Positions 48,271 to 57,329 are shown, numbered from the stretch's first letter. The stretch: DNA of 64,000 nt from G051903925 sp051903925 (GCF_051903925.1 NZ_CP173678.1:496001-560000); one strand, 5' to 3'. Program-made: numbers and translations. The notes: generated from the sequence alone by a model not told the origin.

Positions 48271-49443
48271 TCACAGCATGGCGTATTCGCCGGGCAATCC
48301 CGCCCGCGCCCGGCCGATCTGGTCCCAGGTTCCCGATGCCGTCATGGCGTGCTGGGTCATCGTGAAGCCGTCGCGCAGGCGGCGCTGGACCGGGCTGTCG
48401 ACGAACACCGCGGTACCGCCCGCCAGTTCGTGCAGCCGGGGCAGGTTGGCCGCCGCCAGCGCGGCCGCGTGGCTGGACGCCATGCGCGCCAGGGCCCTCT
48501 CCGCCACGCCGATCGGCTGGCCGGCGCGGGCGCGGTGCCACAGCGTGTCCGCGGCATGGTGCAGGAAGGCACGCCCTGCCAGCAGGTCGGCCTCCGCGCG
48601 GGCCAGGACCTCGATCACATGGGGCCGCTCGATCAGCGGCGCCCGGCTCATGGCGGGGACCTTGACGCGCGCCAGTGCCCGCACCTCCCCGAACAGGCCG
48701 TCAAGGTTCCCCAGGTGCACCGCGCCCACCGCCAGCGCCAGCATGGCCAGGTACGGAATGTCATAAAGCACGCCGCGCTCGACCCGCTCTGCCGGCACGG
48801 GGGAATAGACGCACTCGCGCGGCACGAACACGCCCTCGGCCGCGATGTCGCCACTGCCGGAGCCGGACAGGCCAACCACCTGCCAGTTGTCGATGAAGTG
48901 GAGCTGGTCCGGCCGGAACAGGACGGAGCGGCGGGTCCGTCGCGCCGCCGGATCGCGCGGCACGACAACCACGCCGGCCCCGATCCAGTCGGCATTGCGG
49001 CTGCCGCTGGCCCAGGCCCAGCGCCCGGTGACGCGATAGCCGCCCTCCTCCTCCACCGCCTCGCCGGTCGAGGCGAAGACCCCGCAGGTGATGCCGTCCG
49101 CCTGACCGAACACGCGGGTCGCGACGTCATGCGGCAGGAAGGCGCCGCCAATGCCCGACGTGCTGGCGATCATGCCCAGCCAGCCCGCCGCCGCATCTGC
49201 CTCTGCCGCTGCCTCCAGCACCCGCAGCCCATCGCTGGGTGACAGTTCCAGCCCACCGATGGCGGCGGGTGTCCACAGCCGGAACAGGCCCGCCCGCGCC
49301 AGGTCCCGGGCCAGGTCGTCGGGCAGGCGTCCACCCCGGTCGATCTCCTCCGCCCGTGCCCGCAATGTCGGGGCCAGCGCACGCACCGCCTGTATCGCGG
49401 CCTCGGGATCCGCAGGCGCGCAGCCCGGTTCTGCCCTGTCCAT
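48271..49443 (-). CDS. Acyl-CoA-dehydrogenase-fold flavin monooxygenase/hydroxylase
   Basis: 390 residues from ATG 49443. The N-terminal helical domain (LPDDLARDLARAGLFRLWTPAAIGGLELSPSDGLRVLEAAAEADAAAGWLGMIAS), middle beta domain (GYRVTGRWAWASGSRNADWIGAGVVV, WQVVGLSGSGSGDIAAEGVFVP) and C-terminal helices match the DszC/HsaA-like group, which uses reduced flavin rather than acyl-CoA. No catalytic Glu of true dehydrogenases is obvious. The partner flavin reductase is not adjacent. Confidence 0.78.
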   Translation of the reverse strand: MDRAEPGCAPADPEAAIQAVRALAPTLRARAEEIDRGGRLPDDLARDLARAGLFRLWTPAAIGGLELSPSDGLRVLEAAAEADAAAGWLGMIASTSGIGGAFLPHDVATRVFGQADGITCGVFASTGEAVEEEGGYRVTGRWAWASGSRNADWIGAGVVVVPRDPAARRTRRSVLFRPDQLHFIDNWQVVGLSGSGSGDIAAEGVFVPRECVYSPVPAERVERGVLYDIPYLAMLALAVGAVHLGNLDGLFGEVRALARVKVPAMSRAPLIERPHVIEVLARAEADLLAGRAFLHHAADTLWHRARAGQPIGVAERALARMASSHAAALAAANLPRLHELAGGTAVFVDSPVQRRLRDGFTMTQHAMTASGTWDQIGRARAGLPGEYAML

Positions 49444-49484
49444 CCTGCCCCCTCGCATGGCGCCCCTGTGCCGGGGCCTTTGCG

Positions 49485-50735
49485 TCAGGATAGCACGCCG
49501 CGGGATCCCCTCTCCTGCTCCGCCAGCCAGTGAAGGGCGCCGTGGGCGGCAGCCGCCCCGGTCGCGAACGACGCCTGAAGCAGGTAGCCGCCGGTCGGCG
49601 CCTCCCAGTCCAGCATCTCGCCCGCCACGAACACGCCCGGACGGGCACGCAGCATCAGGCGGTCGTCCAGCGCCTCCAACGCCACCCCCCCGGCGGTGGA
49701 GATGGCGCGCGCCAGGCCCTGCACCCCGCTGATCGTCAGGGGCACCGCCTTGATCGCCCGGGCCAGGGCGACCGGGCTGCGCGGCACCTCGCGTCCAAGG
49801 CCCTCATGCAGCAGGGCGATGGCGACGGGGGTCAGCCCCAAGGTCCGCTTCAGGTGGCTGGCCAGCGATTGCCGCCCCTGCGGTCGGTCCAGGCGCAGGG
49901 CCAGCGCCTCCCCCGTCTCGTTCGGGCGCAGGTCCAGGTGCAGGGCGACCGGCCCACCGCCCAATGCGTCGCGCACCGCCGCGGCCAGGCGATAGACGGC
50001 GCCACCCTCCAGGCCATACGCGGTCAGCACCGCCTCTCCCCGGTGCGACCGACCCGCCGCCGACAGTCCCACGGTCTTGAGCGGCGTGCCCGCGAAGCGT
50101 GCCTTCAGGTACGGGCTCCAGGCGATGTCGATGCCGCAATTCGCCGGCCGCAGCGGGCGTGTCGCTACGCCCTGTCCCGCCAGGACCGGCACCCAGGTGC
50201 CATCGGCACCCAGGCGGGGCCAACTGGCGCCCCCAAGGGCCAGCACGGTCGCCCTTGGCCGGATCGTCCAGGCCGCGCCATCGGGGCCACGGCCGGTCAA
50301 GGCCCCGTCCCCGTCCCACCCCGTCCAGTCGTGCCGCGTGCGAACGTCCACGCCCAGCCCGTCCAGGCGTGCGATCCAGGCGCGCAACAAGGGGGACGCC
50401 TTCATCGCGTGCGGAAACACCCGCCCGCTGGAGCCGACGAAGGTCGTCTGGCCCAGCCCCTCCGCCCAGGCGACAAGGGCAGCGGGGGGAAACGCGCGCA
50501 AGACCGGCTCCAGCCAGTCCGCCGCCCCGCCGTAGCGCGCCAGGAAGGCGGCGAAATCCTCCGAATGCGTCAGGTTCAGGCCCCCGCGCCCCGCCATCAG
50601 CAGGCGCCGGGCCAGGCTTGGCATGCGCTCCAGGACGACGACGCGGCGTCCCGCCAGGGCCGCCACCTCCGCCGCCATCAGGCCCGCGGGCCCGCCGCCG
50701 ATCACGGCCAGGTCCGGTGAATTGTGCTGCGCCAT
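49485..50735 (-). CDS. TIGR03862 family flavoprotein (HI0933-like)
   Basis: 416 residues. The FAD motif is LAVIGGGPAGLMAAEVAALAGRRVVVLERM, followed by LARRLLMAGRGGLNLTHSE, FVGSSGRVFPHAMKASPLLRAWI and GGASWPRLGADGTW; the C-terminus has GVFVAGEMLDWEAPTGGYLLQASFATG. This matches TIGR03862, a relative of BaiN/HI0933. Its substrate is unknown. Confidence 0.88.
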   Translation of the reverse strand: MAQHNSPDLAVIGGGPAGLMAAEVAALAGRRVVVLERMPSLARRLLMAGRGGLNLTHSEDFAAFLARYGGAADWLEPVLRAFPPAALVAWAEGLGQTTFVGSSGRVFPHAMKASPLLRAWIARLDGLGVDVRTRHDWTGWDGDGALTGRGPDGAAWTIRPRATVLALGGASWPRLGADGTWVPVLAGQGVATRPLRPANCGIDIAWSPYLKARFAGTPLKTVGLSAAGRSHRGEAVLTAYGLEGGAVYRLAAAVRDALGGGPVALHLDLRPNETGEALALRLDRPQGRQSLASHLKRTLGLTPVAIALLHEGLGREVPRSPVALARAIKAVPLTISGVQGLARAISTAGGVALEALDDRLMLRARPGVFVAGEMLDWEAPTGGYLLQASFATGAAAAHGALHWLAEQERGSRGVLS

Positions 50736-50787
50736 GGCCTGCCGTGTCCTAGATAGCCCCGGGCGAACCTCTTAAGCTGGAACCGTC

Positions 50788-51138
50788 ATGCCTGCACCAA
50801 GGACCAGGGCCAAGCGGACGATCAAGGGCACCGCGACCGTCGCAGGCGAGGTGCTGGATTGGGAACTGCTCAGCGAGCAGGGCTGGGATCCGGTCGAGGG
50901 GATGCGCGGCCTGCGCATCGCGGTGACGCTGCAGCGCGCCACCGGCCGCACGCTGATCCTGCAATACCCAGCACCGGAGCAGCGCGACATGCGCGATCCG
51001 TCCGCACGCGAGCGGCCCAAGGTGGATGCCGCCCGGGTGGAGGCGGACATCCACCGCGCCGTGGCGGCCGGTTTCGACCCGCTGTCGCGCGGACGGCCCA
51101 GGACCATGCTGGTCGAGGACCTGCCGGACGAGGCCTGA
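50788..51138 (+). CDS. Conserved hypothetical protein (116 aa)
   Basis: MPAPRTRAKRTIKGTATVAGEVLDWELLSEQGWDPVEGMRGLRIAVTLQRATGRTLILQYPAPEQRDMRDPSARERPKVDAARVEADIHRAVAAGFDPLSRGRP. The first half looks like a small beta domain, the second half helical. No family recognised; similar frames occur in related alphaproteobacteria. It diverges from the flavoprotein gene, 52 bp apart. Confidence 0.6.
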   Translation: MPAPRTRAKRTIKGTATVAGEVLDWELLSEQGWDPVEGMRGLRIAVTLQRATGRTLILQYPAPEQRDMRDPSARERPKVDAARVEADIHRAVAAGFDPLSRGRPRTMLVEDLPDEA

Positions 51139-51189
51139 AAGCGCCAGATCCGGCCCAAGTTCTTGAGAGTGCGCCAAAGTATCTCCGCC

Positions 51190-51211
51190 CATCCCCGCGA
51201 AAGCGGGAATG
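51190..51211. terminator. Hairpin between convergent genes
   Basis: CCCGC-GAAA-GCGGG (51194-51207) with a GNRA-type loop and three more base pairs beyond a mismatch. It lies between the convergent hypothetical and porin genes and can serve both directions. It also resembles a dispersed palindromic unit common in alphaproteobacteria. Confidence 0.5.
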
Positions 51212-51239
51212 AGCGAAAATTTCGACGGCTCTCAGTCGA

Positions 51240-52700
51240 TCAGAACGCGACCTGCGTCCGCAGGCCGATCGCCTGGTAGTCGTCGCCGATCGACAGGGTG
51301 CCCGCGTTGTTCAGGCGGTCCACATGGACGACCAGGTAGTTCAGCATGAACCGCACATTGGCATTGGCGTACCAGTTCAGGCCAAAGGTATAGACCTCCT
51401 GCTCGCCGCCCCGCACACACCCCGTGGCCGAGTTGGGGCCACAGGCAACGCCCGCCGTGTCGCCGTCGTTCAGGTCGACGAACGAGTAGCGCACCGCCAG
51501 TTCCCAGGCCCCCCAGCCACTGCCATCCAGCATGAAGGGCGCCTCGACCTTGGGCGCGCCATAGGCCCCGCGCGAGGTCGAGTAGCGCCGCTGTTCGCCG
51601 GTGATCATCCACGAGCCCGAGACGTAATAGCCCTCGAACGTCGGGTCGGCATTCGCCGCCGGAAACGGCCGGTCTTCCGAGAAGCCATAGTTCAGGTATT
51701 CCGCCTGGACCAGGAAGTTGCGGTAGTTGCCGGCGACTTCCAGGCCCCAGTGCCAGGCGTCGTCGATGTTGAAGCTGCCGGTATCGACCAGGCGGTTGTC
51801 GTCGACACGCAGTTCCGGCCGGTCGCGCAGGCGGAAGCCAGTGCGGCTGCCGGGCGTCAGGGAATTGTCGCTGGTCGGATTGAAGACATAGGACGCATTG
51901 GCGCCCAGGTGCAGGTTGTACTCCTTGTCCTTCAGCGCCAGCACGGCGCCCTGGATCGTGGCGCCCGTCTGCTCGTCATCCGACGCAGCCGTGCCCGTCC
52001 CGGGCGTCGAGCCCGTCAGGTAGGCCGAGGCATAGAAGCGGTCGCCATTGGCGCGGGCGCCCACGGCATAACGCGCGGTCCCGGCCGCCAGGCTGCTGGC
52101 CAGGTTCACGGCTGACGCGCGTTCCATGAAGGTGATGTCGTTGGAACTGACGCGGTCCTCCATCGGGCCGCCCGGCTTGAACGCGCCGATGGTCAGGGTG
52201 ACGGGCTTCAGGCCGGTATAGGACAGCTGGGCCTCGTCGATCGCGGCCGTGTTGTCGACCGAGCCGCCCAGGTCGTACTGGATCAGGAACTCCCAGTCCT
52301 TCCACAGCTTGCCGCCCATGCCGACCCGCACCCGGCGAAAGTTGAAGCCGGAATTCAGGTCCTGCACGCCGGCCGGGCGCTGGTCGGTGAAGCCGTTGCG
52401 ATCGTCCTGCATGTAGGACGCCATGTCATAGTGCACGCGTCCGGTCAGGTAGAGCTCGAACTGGCCGTCGGCCGACTTGAAGGTCGGGCGGCCATTGGTC
52501 AGCGTGATCGACGGCTGCGTCGCCGCCTGCTGCTGGATCTGCTGGGTCTGCGCGTTCAGCTTGATCTTCAGGTCCTGCAGCTGGTCCTGCAGGGCGTTGA
52601 TCTGCGCCTGGAGGTCATTGACGCTCTGGGCATTGGCGGGCATGGCCAGGGCCAGCAGGGTGCAGGCCGTCCCGGCCAGCAGCCGGACGTTCGATCGCAT
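51240..52700 (-). CDS. Phosphate-selective porin OprO/OprP family
   Basis: About 486 residues from ATG 52700 with signal peptide (MRSNVRLLAGTACTLLALAMPANAQ). A coiled-coil segment follows (VNDLQAQINALQDQLQDLKIKLNAQTQQIQQQ), as usual in this family, then a 16-strand-like barrel: FNFRRVRVGMGGKLWKDWEFLIQYDLGG, AFKPGGPMEDRVSSNDITFMERAS, WELAVRYSFVDLNDGD and the terminal LRTQVAF with the C-terminal Phe. It takes up anions across the outer membrane. An in-frame ATG five codons upstream is less likely. Confidence 0.9.
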   Translation of the reverse strand: MRSNVRLLAGTACTLLALAMPANAQSVNDLQAQINALQDQLQDLKIKLNAQTQQIQQQAATQPSITLTNGRPTFKSADGQFELYLTGRVHYDMASYMQDDRNGFTDQRPAGVQDLNSGFNFRRVRVGMGGKLWKDWEFLIQYDLGGSVDNTAAIDEAQLSYTGLKPVTLTIGAFKPGGPMEDRVSSNDITFMERASAVNLASSLAAGTARYAVGARANGDRFYASAYLTGSTPGTGTAASDDEQTGATIQGAVLALKDKEYNLHLGANASYVFNPTSDNSLTPGSRTGFRLRDRPELRVDDNRLVDTGSFNIDDAWHWGLEVAGNYRNFLVQAEYLNYGFSEDRPFPAANADPTFEGYYVSGSWMITGEQRRYSTSRGAYGAPKVEAPFMLDGSGWGAWELAVRYSFVDLNDGDTAGVACGPNSATGCVRGGEQEVYTFGLNWYANANVRFMLNYLVVHVDRLNNAGTLSIGDDYQAIGLRTQVAF

Positions 52701-52866
52701 GAGAATTGGCTCCATCGTTCCGGCACACGGGACGCGTCCAAGGCCGCGCGCCCCTGTGTGTTCCCCCGATGGCGCCTGCTCTAGCGATCCTCCATGACGC
52801 CCGGATGGACGGCCGATTACGCCGCGGTGACATCGGCCAATGTGGCCGGACGGTCACGCTTTCTCT

Positions 52867-54057
52867 TCACGGCCCGCCCGTCGGCAGGGGATCGGTGCCT
52901 TCGTTCAGGATCGCGAGATAGCGACGATAGGCATAGACCCGCCCACGCCGCCGACCCGTGATCTCGCCCACGATTTCCATCCGTTCGAGATCGCTCAGGG
53001 CTGCGTTGACCGTTGGCGCGCTCAGTCCCGCCTCGGCCACCAGGAAGGTCGCCGTGACATAGGGATGCTGTTGAAGAAGGTCATGGACGCGCAGGGCGGA
53101 ACTGACGCGTTCGCCGGCTGCTGCGATCCTGTCGCGGTCCTGGCGGAACAGGTCGACAATCCGTGTTGCGGCGTCAAAAGCCTGGTTGGCGATCTCCGCC
53201 ACGCCTGCCAGGAAGAATTCCAGCCAGGCTTCCCAGGCGCCCTGCTCACGTACCTCCTGAAGCAGGCGGTAGTAATCGGCCCTGTGCGCCTTGAGGTAGA
53301 GACTGAGATAGAGCAACGGCTTACGCAGGATACCGTTGACACAAAGATACAGCGTCACGAGAAGGCGGCCGATGCGACCATTGCCATCCAGGAACGGGTG
53401 GATCGTCTCGAACTGGACATGGATCAGCCCGGCCTTGATGAGGACGGGCAGGCTCGACCGATCCTCATGCATGAAGCGCTCAAGCTCGTGGAGACTGGCC
53501 ATCATTTCGGCTGGCGGTGGCGGAACAAACAGGGCGTTTCCCGGCCGCGTGCCGCCGATCCAGTTCTGCGAGCGACGGAACTCCCCCGGATTCTTAGTCC
53601 CGCCGCGCCCGCCTTGCAGCAGACGGGCATGCATCTCCCTGATCAGGCGCAGCGAAAGGGGAAAGTCGTCCAGGCGCTCCAGCCCATAGATCATCGCGTC
53701 GACGTAATTCGACACTTCCCGGATGTCGTCGATCGGGTGGCCAGCGACAGCCTCGTTCTCCAGTCGCAGGAGGTCGTCCAGCGTCGACTGGGTCCCTTCG
53801 ATCTGTGAGGAAAGGACCGCTTCCTTGCGGACATACATGTAGAGGAAGAGATCCTGACGCGGCAGGAGTGCGGTAATGCCGTCCAGGCGTCCCAGCGCGC
53901 GCTCTGCAGCCCCGAGCGGCCCCAGCAGCGGCAGCAGGTTGAGGGGCGGTTCTGGCGGCAAAGCCGGCGGCACGAATGCCCGGACGACCTCCCCCGCGAC
54001 CGCGCTGTCGACCGTGTAACCCAATCGGGCTGCCAATGGGGGTGGGACAGGGGTCAT
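52867..54057 (-). CDS. Fic family protein (class II, with winged-helix tail)
   Basis: 396 residues. The Fic motif HPFLDGNGR is at 220-228, complete for AMP transfer. The inhibitory helix motif SSQIEG (83-88) lies N-terminally, making it a class II Fic protein that is auto-inhibited. The last 80 residues (LRVHDLLQQHPYVTATFLVAEAGLSAPTVNAALSDLERMEIVGEITGRRRGRVYAYRRYLAIL) are a winged helix. Such proteins AMPylate a cellular target and may bind their own promoter. A palindromic operator lies 24 bp upstream. No toxin partner is adjacent. Confidence 0.92.
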   Translation of the reverse strand: MTPVPPPLAARLGYTVDSAVAGEVVRAFVPPALPPEPPLNLLPLLGPLGAAERALGRLDGITALLPRQDLFLYMYVRKEAVLSSQIEGTQSTLDDLLRLENEAVAGHPIDDIREVSNYVDAMIYGLERLDDFPLSLRLIREMHARLLQGGRGGTKNPGEFRRSQNWIGGTRPGNALFVPPPPAEMMASLHELERFMHEDRSSLPVLIKAGLIHVQFETIHPFLDGNGRIGRLLVTLYLCVNGILRKPLLYLSLYLKAHRADYYRLLQEVREQGAWEAWLEFFLAGVAEIANQAFDAATRIVDLFRQDRDRIAAAGERVSSALRVHDLLQQHPYVTATFLVAEAGLSAPTVNAALSDLERMEIVGEITGRRRGRVYAYRRYLAILNEGTDPLPTGGP

Positions 54058-54080
54058 GGATCGCAGCTTGGCGCCGCGGC

Positions 54081-54114
54081 CTTATTAAGGCAAACGGGGT
54101 TTTTCTTTAATAAG
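54081..54114 (-). promoter_or_regulatory. Palindromic operator upstream of fic
   Basis: CTTATTAA (54081-54088) and TTAATAAG (54107-54114) form a perfect 8-bp inverted repeat 18 bp apart in an AT-rich patch, 24 bp upstream of the fic start. It is a plausible site for the Fic protein's own winged helix. A -10-like sequence could overlap the arms. Confidence 0.5.
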
Positions 54115-54203
54115 ACCGTCCGCTGGTAAGGCTTGCTTAAATAGCGGGCGGCAGCGGCGGCCGCAGGGCGCCATCGTCGGGTGGCGCCCTCAGGCTCCCG
54201 TCT

Positions 54204-54509
54204 TCAGGCCGCCCCTTGCGCGCGGTAGAGGAGCCAGACGCGGATCGCGCTGGACAGGTTGCCGCCGCGGCCTTCGTCGATGCGGGCGACAAGGGCCGCG
54301 ATCGATACGCGCTCGGCGCGCGCCGCTTCGACCAGGGCATCCCAGAAGGCATCTTCCAGGCTGATCGAGGTGCGGTGGCCGGCCACCGTGATCGACCGCT
54401 TGCGGCTGCTGCTGCCGCGCATCGGGGCAGGCGTCGCCGCGGGCAGCGCGACGACGTCCTGCACCTCGTCCTCAAGCGCCATGGCGTGGGCCAATGCGTG
54501 GGCGGGCAT
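54204..54509 (-). CDS. Ribbon-helix-helix protein (RHH_4)
   Basis: 101 residues from ATG 54509, overlapping the fumC stop (TGATG). The C-terminal 65 residues (SRKRSITVAGHRTSISLEDAFWDALVEAARAERVSIAALVARIDEGRGGNLSSAIRVWLLYRAQ) match the RHH_4 family found beside fumC in alphaproteobacteria. It is a likely DNA-binding dimer, though this family is poorly studied. The first 30 residues are variable. Confidence 0.82.
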   Translation of the reverse strand: MPAHALAHAMALEDEVQDVVALPAATPAPMRGSSSRKRSITVAGHRTSISLEDAFWDALVEAARAERVSIAALVARIDEGRGGNLSSAIRVWLLYRAQGAA

Positions 54510-55906
54510 CAATCCCCCGGGCCCAGCATGTCCTCGGCGCGGACGACCTTGTCGAAGGTCTCCGAATCCACGGCGCCCAGTTCCAGGGCCGCCTCCTTCA
54601 GGGTCAGGCCCTTCTTGTGGGCGTGCTTGGCGACGGCCGCCGCCTTGTCATAGCCGATATGGGGGTTCAGCGCCGTGACCAGCATCAGCGACCGGCCCAG
54701 CAGCTCGGCCAGGCGCTCGGTATTGGGCTCGATCCCGACCACGCAATTGTCGGCGAAGCTGACGCAGGCATCGCCCACCAGGCGGATCGACTGCAGCAGC
54801 GCGTTGATCATCACCGGCTTGAAGACGTTCAGTTCCAGGTGCCCCTGCGCGCCCGCGACCGTGATCGTCACGTTGTTGCCCATCACCTGGGCCGCGACCA
54901 TGGTCAGCGCCTCGCACTGGGTGGGGTTCACCTTGCCCGGCATGATCGAGGAGCCGGGCTCGTTCTCCGGCAGGCTGAGCTCGCCGAGCCCTGAGCGCGG
55001 GCCGGAGCCCATCAGGCGGATGTCGTTGGCTATCTTGTTCAGGCTGGCGGCCAGGACGTTCAGCGCGCCCGACGCCTCGATCACCGCGTCATGCGCCGCC
55101 AGGCTTGCGAACTTGTTGGGGGCGGTGACGAAGGGCAGGCCCGTGATCCTGGCGATCTCGGCCGCGATCGCGGTGTCGAAGCCGACCTTGGCGTTCAGGC
55201 CGGTGCCGACCGCGGTGCCGCCTTGCGCCAGTTCATAGAGGCGCGGCAGGGCGGCGCGGACGCGGGCAATGCCATGGTCGATCTGCGCGACATAGCCGGA
55301 GAACTCCTGGCCCAGCGTCAGCGGCGTCGCATCCTGCATGTGGGTGCGGCCGATCTTGATCAGCTGCGCCCACGCCTCCGCCTTGTCGTTCAGGGCCTTG
55401 CGCAGGTGGGCAAGGCCGGGCAGCAGGCGGTGGTGGATTTCCTCCACCGCGGCGATGTGCATGGCCGTGGGGAAGCTGTCATTGGACGACTGGCCGCGAT
55501 TGACGCTGTCGTTCGGGTGCACCGGCTCCTTGGCGCCACGGCCCACGCCCAGGATCTCGTTGGCGCGATTGGCCAGGACCTCGTTCACATTCATGTTGGT
55601 CTGGGTGCCGGAGCCGGTCTGCCAGACGACCAGCGGGAACTCGCCCGCATGGGTCCCGGCGATCACCTCGTCCGCGGCCTGGACGATGGCATCGGCCACG
55701 CGCTGGTCCAGTTCGCCCTGGGCGGAATTCACCCGGGCCGCGGCCTTCTTCAGGATGGCAAAGCCACGGATCAGCGGCTCGGGCATGCGCTCGGTGCCGA
55801 TCTTGAAGTTCTGGATCGAGCGCTGTGTCTGCGCGCCCCAGTAGCGATCGGCCGGAACCTCGATGGGGCCAAACGTATCGCGTTCCGTCCGCGTGGCTGC
55901 ACTCAT
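54509..55906 (-). CDS. fumC: Class II fumarate hydratase
   Basis: 465 residues from ATG 55906 (MSAATRTERDTFGPIEVPADRYWGAQTQRSIQNF). TCA-cycle fumarase: fumarate plus water to malate. Signatures are GSGTQTNMNVNEVLANRA, HPNDSVNRGQSSNDSFPTAMH, GRTHMQDATPLTLGQEFSGY and the family motif GSSIMPGKVNPTQCEA with the catalytic Ser. Length is typical. Co-transcribed with the RHH gene. Confidence 0.95.
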   Translation of the reverse strand: MSAATRTERDTFGPIEVPADRYWGAQTQRSIQNFKIGTERMPEPLIRGFAILKKAAARVNSAQGELDQRVADAIVQAADEVIAGTHAGEFPLVVWQTGSGTQTNMNVNEVLANRANEILGVGRGAKEPVHPNDSVNRGQSSNDSFPTAMHIAAVEEIHHRLLPGLAHLRKALNDKAEAWAQLIKIGRTHMQDATPLTLGQEFSGYVAQIDHGIARVRAALPRLYELAQGGTAVGTGLNAKVGFDTAIAAEIARITGLPFVTAPNKFASLAAHDAVIEASGALNVLAASLNKIANDIRLMGSGPRSGLGELSLPENEPGSSIMPGKVNPTQCEALTMVAAQVMGNNVTITVAGAQGHLELNVFKPVMINALLQSIRLVGDACVSFADNCVVGIEPNTERLAELLGRSLMLVTALNPHIGYDKAAAVAKHAHKKGLTLKEAALELGAVDSETFDKVVRAEDMLGPGD

Positions 55907-55993
55907 CGCAATCACCCTCCACCCTTTTGCCGCGGCCTTCTAGCATGGCGCGGCGGGGTGGGGCAGCCCCCTATCGCGGGGGCCGCAGGGGGC

Positions 55994-56083
55994 TCAGATG
56001 ACCAGTGTCCCGAACAGGAAGGCGAACACCACGCCCACCATCAGGATCGCCCCGGCCCGGCTGTCCAGCAGTGTTCCGACCAT
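55994..56083 (-). CDS. 29-residue membrane peptide
   Basis: A very short frame: MVGTLLDSRAGAILMVGVVFAFLFGTLVI. GGGAGG lies nine bases before ATG 56083. Residues 11-28 form one hydrophobic helix. It lies upstream of fumC on the same strand, 88 bp from it. The clear ribosome site and stop argue for a real micro-gene, similar in kind to small subunits of membrane complexes. No family recognised. Confidence 0.5.
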   Translation of the reverse strand: MVGTLLDSRAGAILMVGVVFAFLFGTLVI

Positions 56084-56257
56084 GATCGCGCGCCTCCCGC
56101 CGTCTCCGTCCCAAACACTATCCAATCACTAGGGATAAGAAAAGCCCCTCGAACGGGCGGTCGTAGTGGAATTTCTTATTCAACATTCGATGTGTGTGAA
56201 ACTGGGGCGGCTCTGCCCCCGCTCGCGCCCGCCAAGGAGCGTGCGGACGGCATCACC

Positions 56258-56380
56258 GACGCTCCGAGACGCGTCGGTTCGCGCCGCGCCTCAGCATGAC
56301 GCCGTTGATTTGGTCGGCCTTCTTGCAACAGGCGTCATCCTGAGCAGGCGCGGAGCGCCGTCGCGAAGGAAGTCGATGCA
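56258..56380. repeat. REPIN-like palindromic repeat, copy F, in a gene-free stretch
   Basis: Left half GACGCTCCGAGACGCG to CCTCAGCATGACGCC (56258-56303), right half CAGGCGTCATCCTGAGCAGGCG to CGTCGCGAAGGAAG (56328-56373). The surrounding 361-bp gap (56084-56444) otherwise shows no supported gene; the small frames here run through the repeat. The region before it is AT-rich around 56105-56210. Confidence 0.7.
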
Positions 56381-56444
56381 ACGCTGAACATGGGCCTGCG
56401 CGAATGACCGGGCAAAGCACGGCCCCAATCCACGCCCCACCGCC

Positions 56445-57329
56445 TCAGGACAGACCGAACGGCTTCAGCAGCATGCGCAGGTACTTTCCGACGAACCGGC
56501 CGCCCGGCAGGTTTTCGCCCAGCAGGCCAGGCTGGTCGCTCCACGACACGCGGCGGTCGGCCTGGATATAGAGCGCCAGCGGCCGCTCCGTCCGGTTGCA
56601 GAAGTTGTAGACCCAGGGCCCCTCCCGCGTCAGGACGGAGCGGTAGAAGGTCCCCACGCGCTGGCGCAGCGGCGCCCGGTCGACGCCCCCCAACCCCACA
56701 TCGACCAGGTCGTCAAAGGGCAGGCCCGCGACCAGGCTGGTATCGACCGGCGTGCACAGCGCGCTCAGGTCGGCGTTGAAGGCGACGACATGGCCATGGT
56801 CGACGGCCCATGCCTCCCCCGGCGCCAGCACCTTCTCCTCCAGGTGGGTGAGGCCCGTCAGGGCAAGCTGCCCGGTCGCAGCACCCTCCAGCGCGCCGAT
56901 GCGCAGCACGCTGGTGGAGCGGGTGATGGGCCAGTGCGCGCCCGACCAGCGCGTCTCGATCCGCGCCCCGAACGAGGCGAGATAGGCATAGTGCTGCACC
57001 AGGTACTGCTCGCCCGGGCTCAGGTCCAGGCAGTGGATCTTGCGGTTCAGGCCGGCGGACAAGCGCAATTCCGGCGGCTGCGTGCCGCGCGTCTCCGCCA
57101 CCAGCAGGGAATTCACCAGGAACTCCCCCGCCCCCGCCGTCTTGCGCAGGACCAGCCGCCGCAGGCGGGTGACGCCGAACGGCAGCGGCGCCTCCTGCGG
57201 CCGCACCGCCCCCTTCAGCACGATCCCGGGCGAGCCATCGGCCCACGCGCCCGGCCGCAGGTAGATCGCCTCCCCCAGCCCCGGCCGCACCAGCAGCGAA
57301 TTCCCGAAATTGACGACGGTGAAGTGCAT
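56445..57329 (-). CDS. AIM24-like protein
   Basis: 294 residues: VNFGNSLLVRPGLGEAIYLRPGAWADGS, IHCLDLSPGEQYLVQHYAYLASFGARIETRW, TGLTHLEEKVLAPGEAWAVDHGHVVAFNADLSAL and GPWVYNFCNRT. The repeated beta-sandwich pattern with the L.pGE...vd...v.af motif suggests the AIM24/TIGR00266 family. Function in bacteria is unknown. Eleven bases separate it from kptA, so the two are likely one operon. Confidence 0.65.
   Translation of the reverse strand: MHFTVVNFGNSLLVRPGLGEAIYLRPGAWADGSPGIVLKGAVRPQEAPLPFGVTRLRRLVLRKTAGAGEFLVNSLLVAETRGTQPPELRLSAGLNRKIHCLDLSPGEQYLVQHYAYLASFGARIETRWSGAHWPITRSTSVLRIGALEGAATGQLALTGLTHLEEKVLAPGEAWAVDHGHVVAFNADLSALCTPVDTSLVAGLPFDDLVDVGLGGVDRAPLRQRVGTFYRSVLTREGPWVYNFCNRTERPLALYIQADRRVSWSDQPGLLGENLPGGRFVGKYLRMLLKPFGLS

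Noticed and set aside
56166..56387. 73-aa frame in the gap after the 29-aa gene
   Set aside because: It passes through REPIN copy F and shows no coding pattern.
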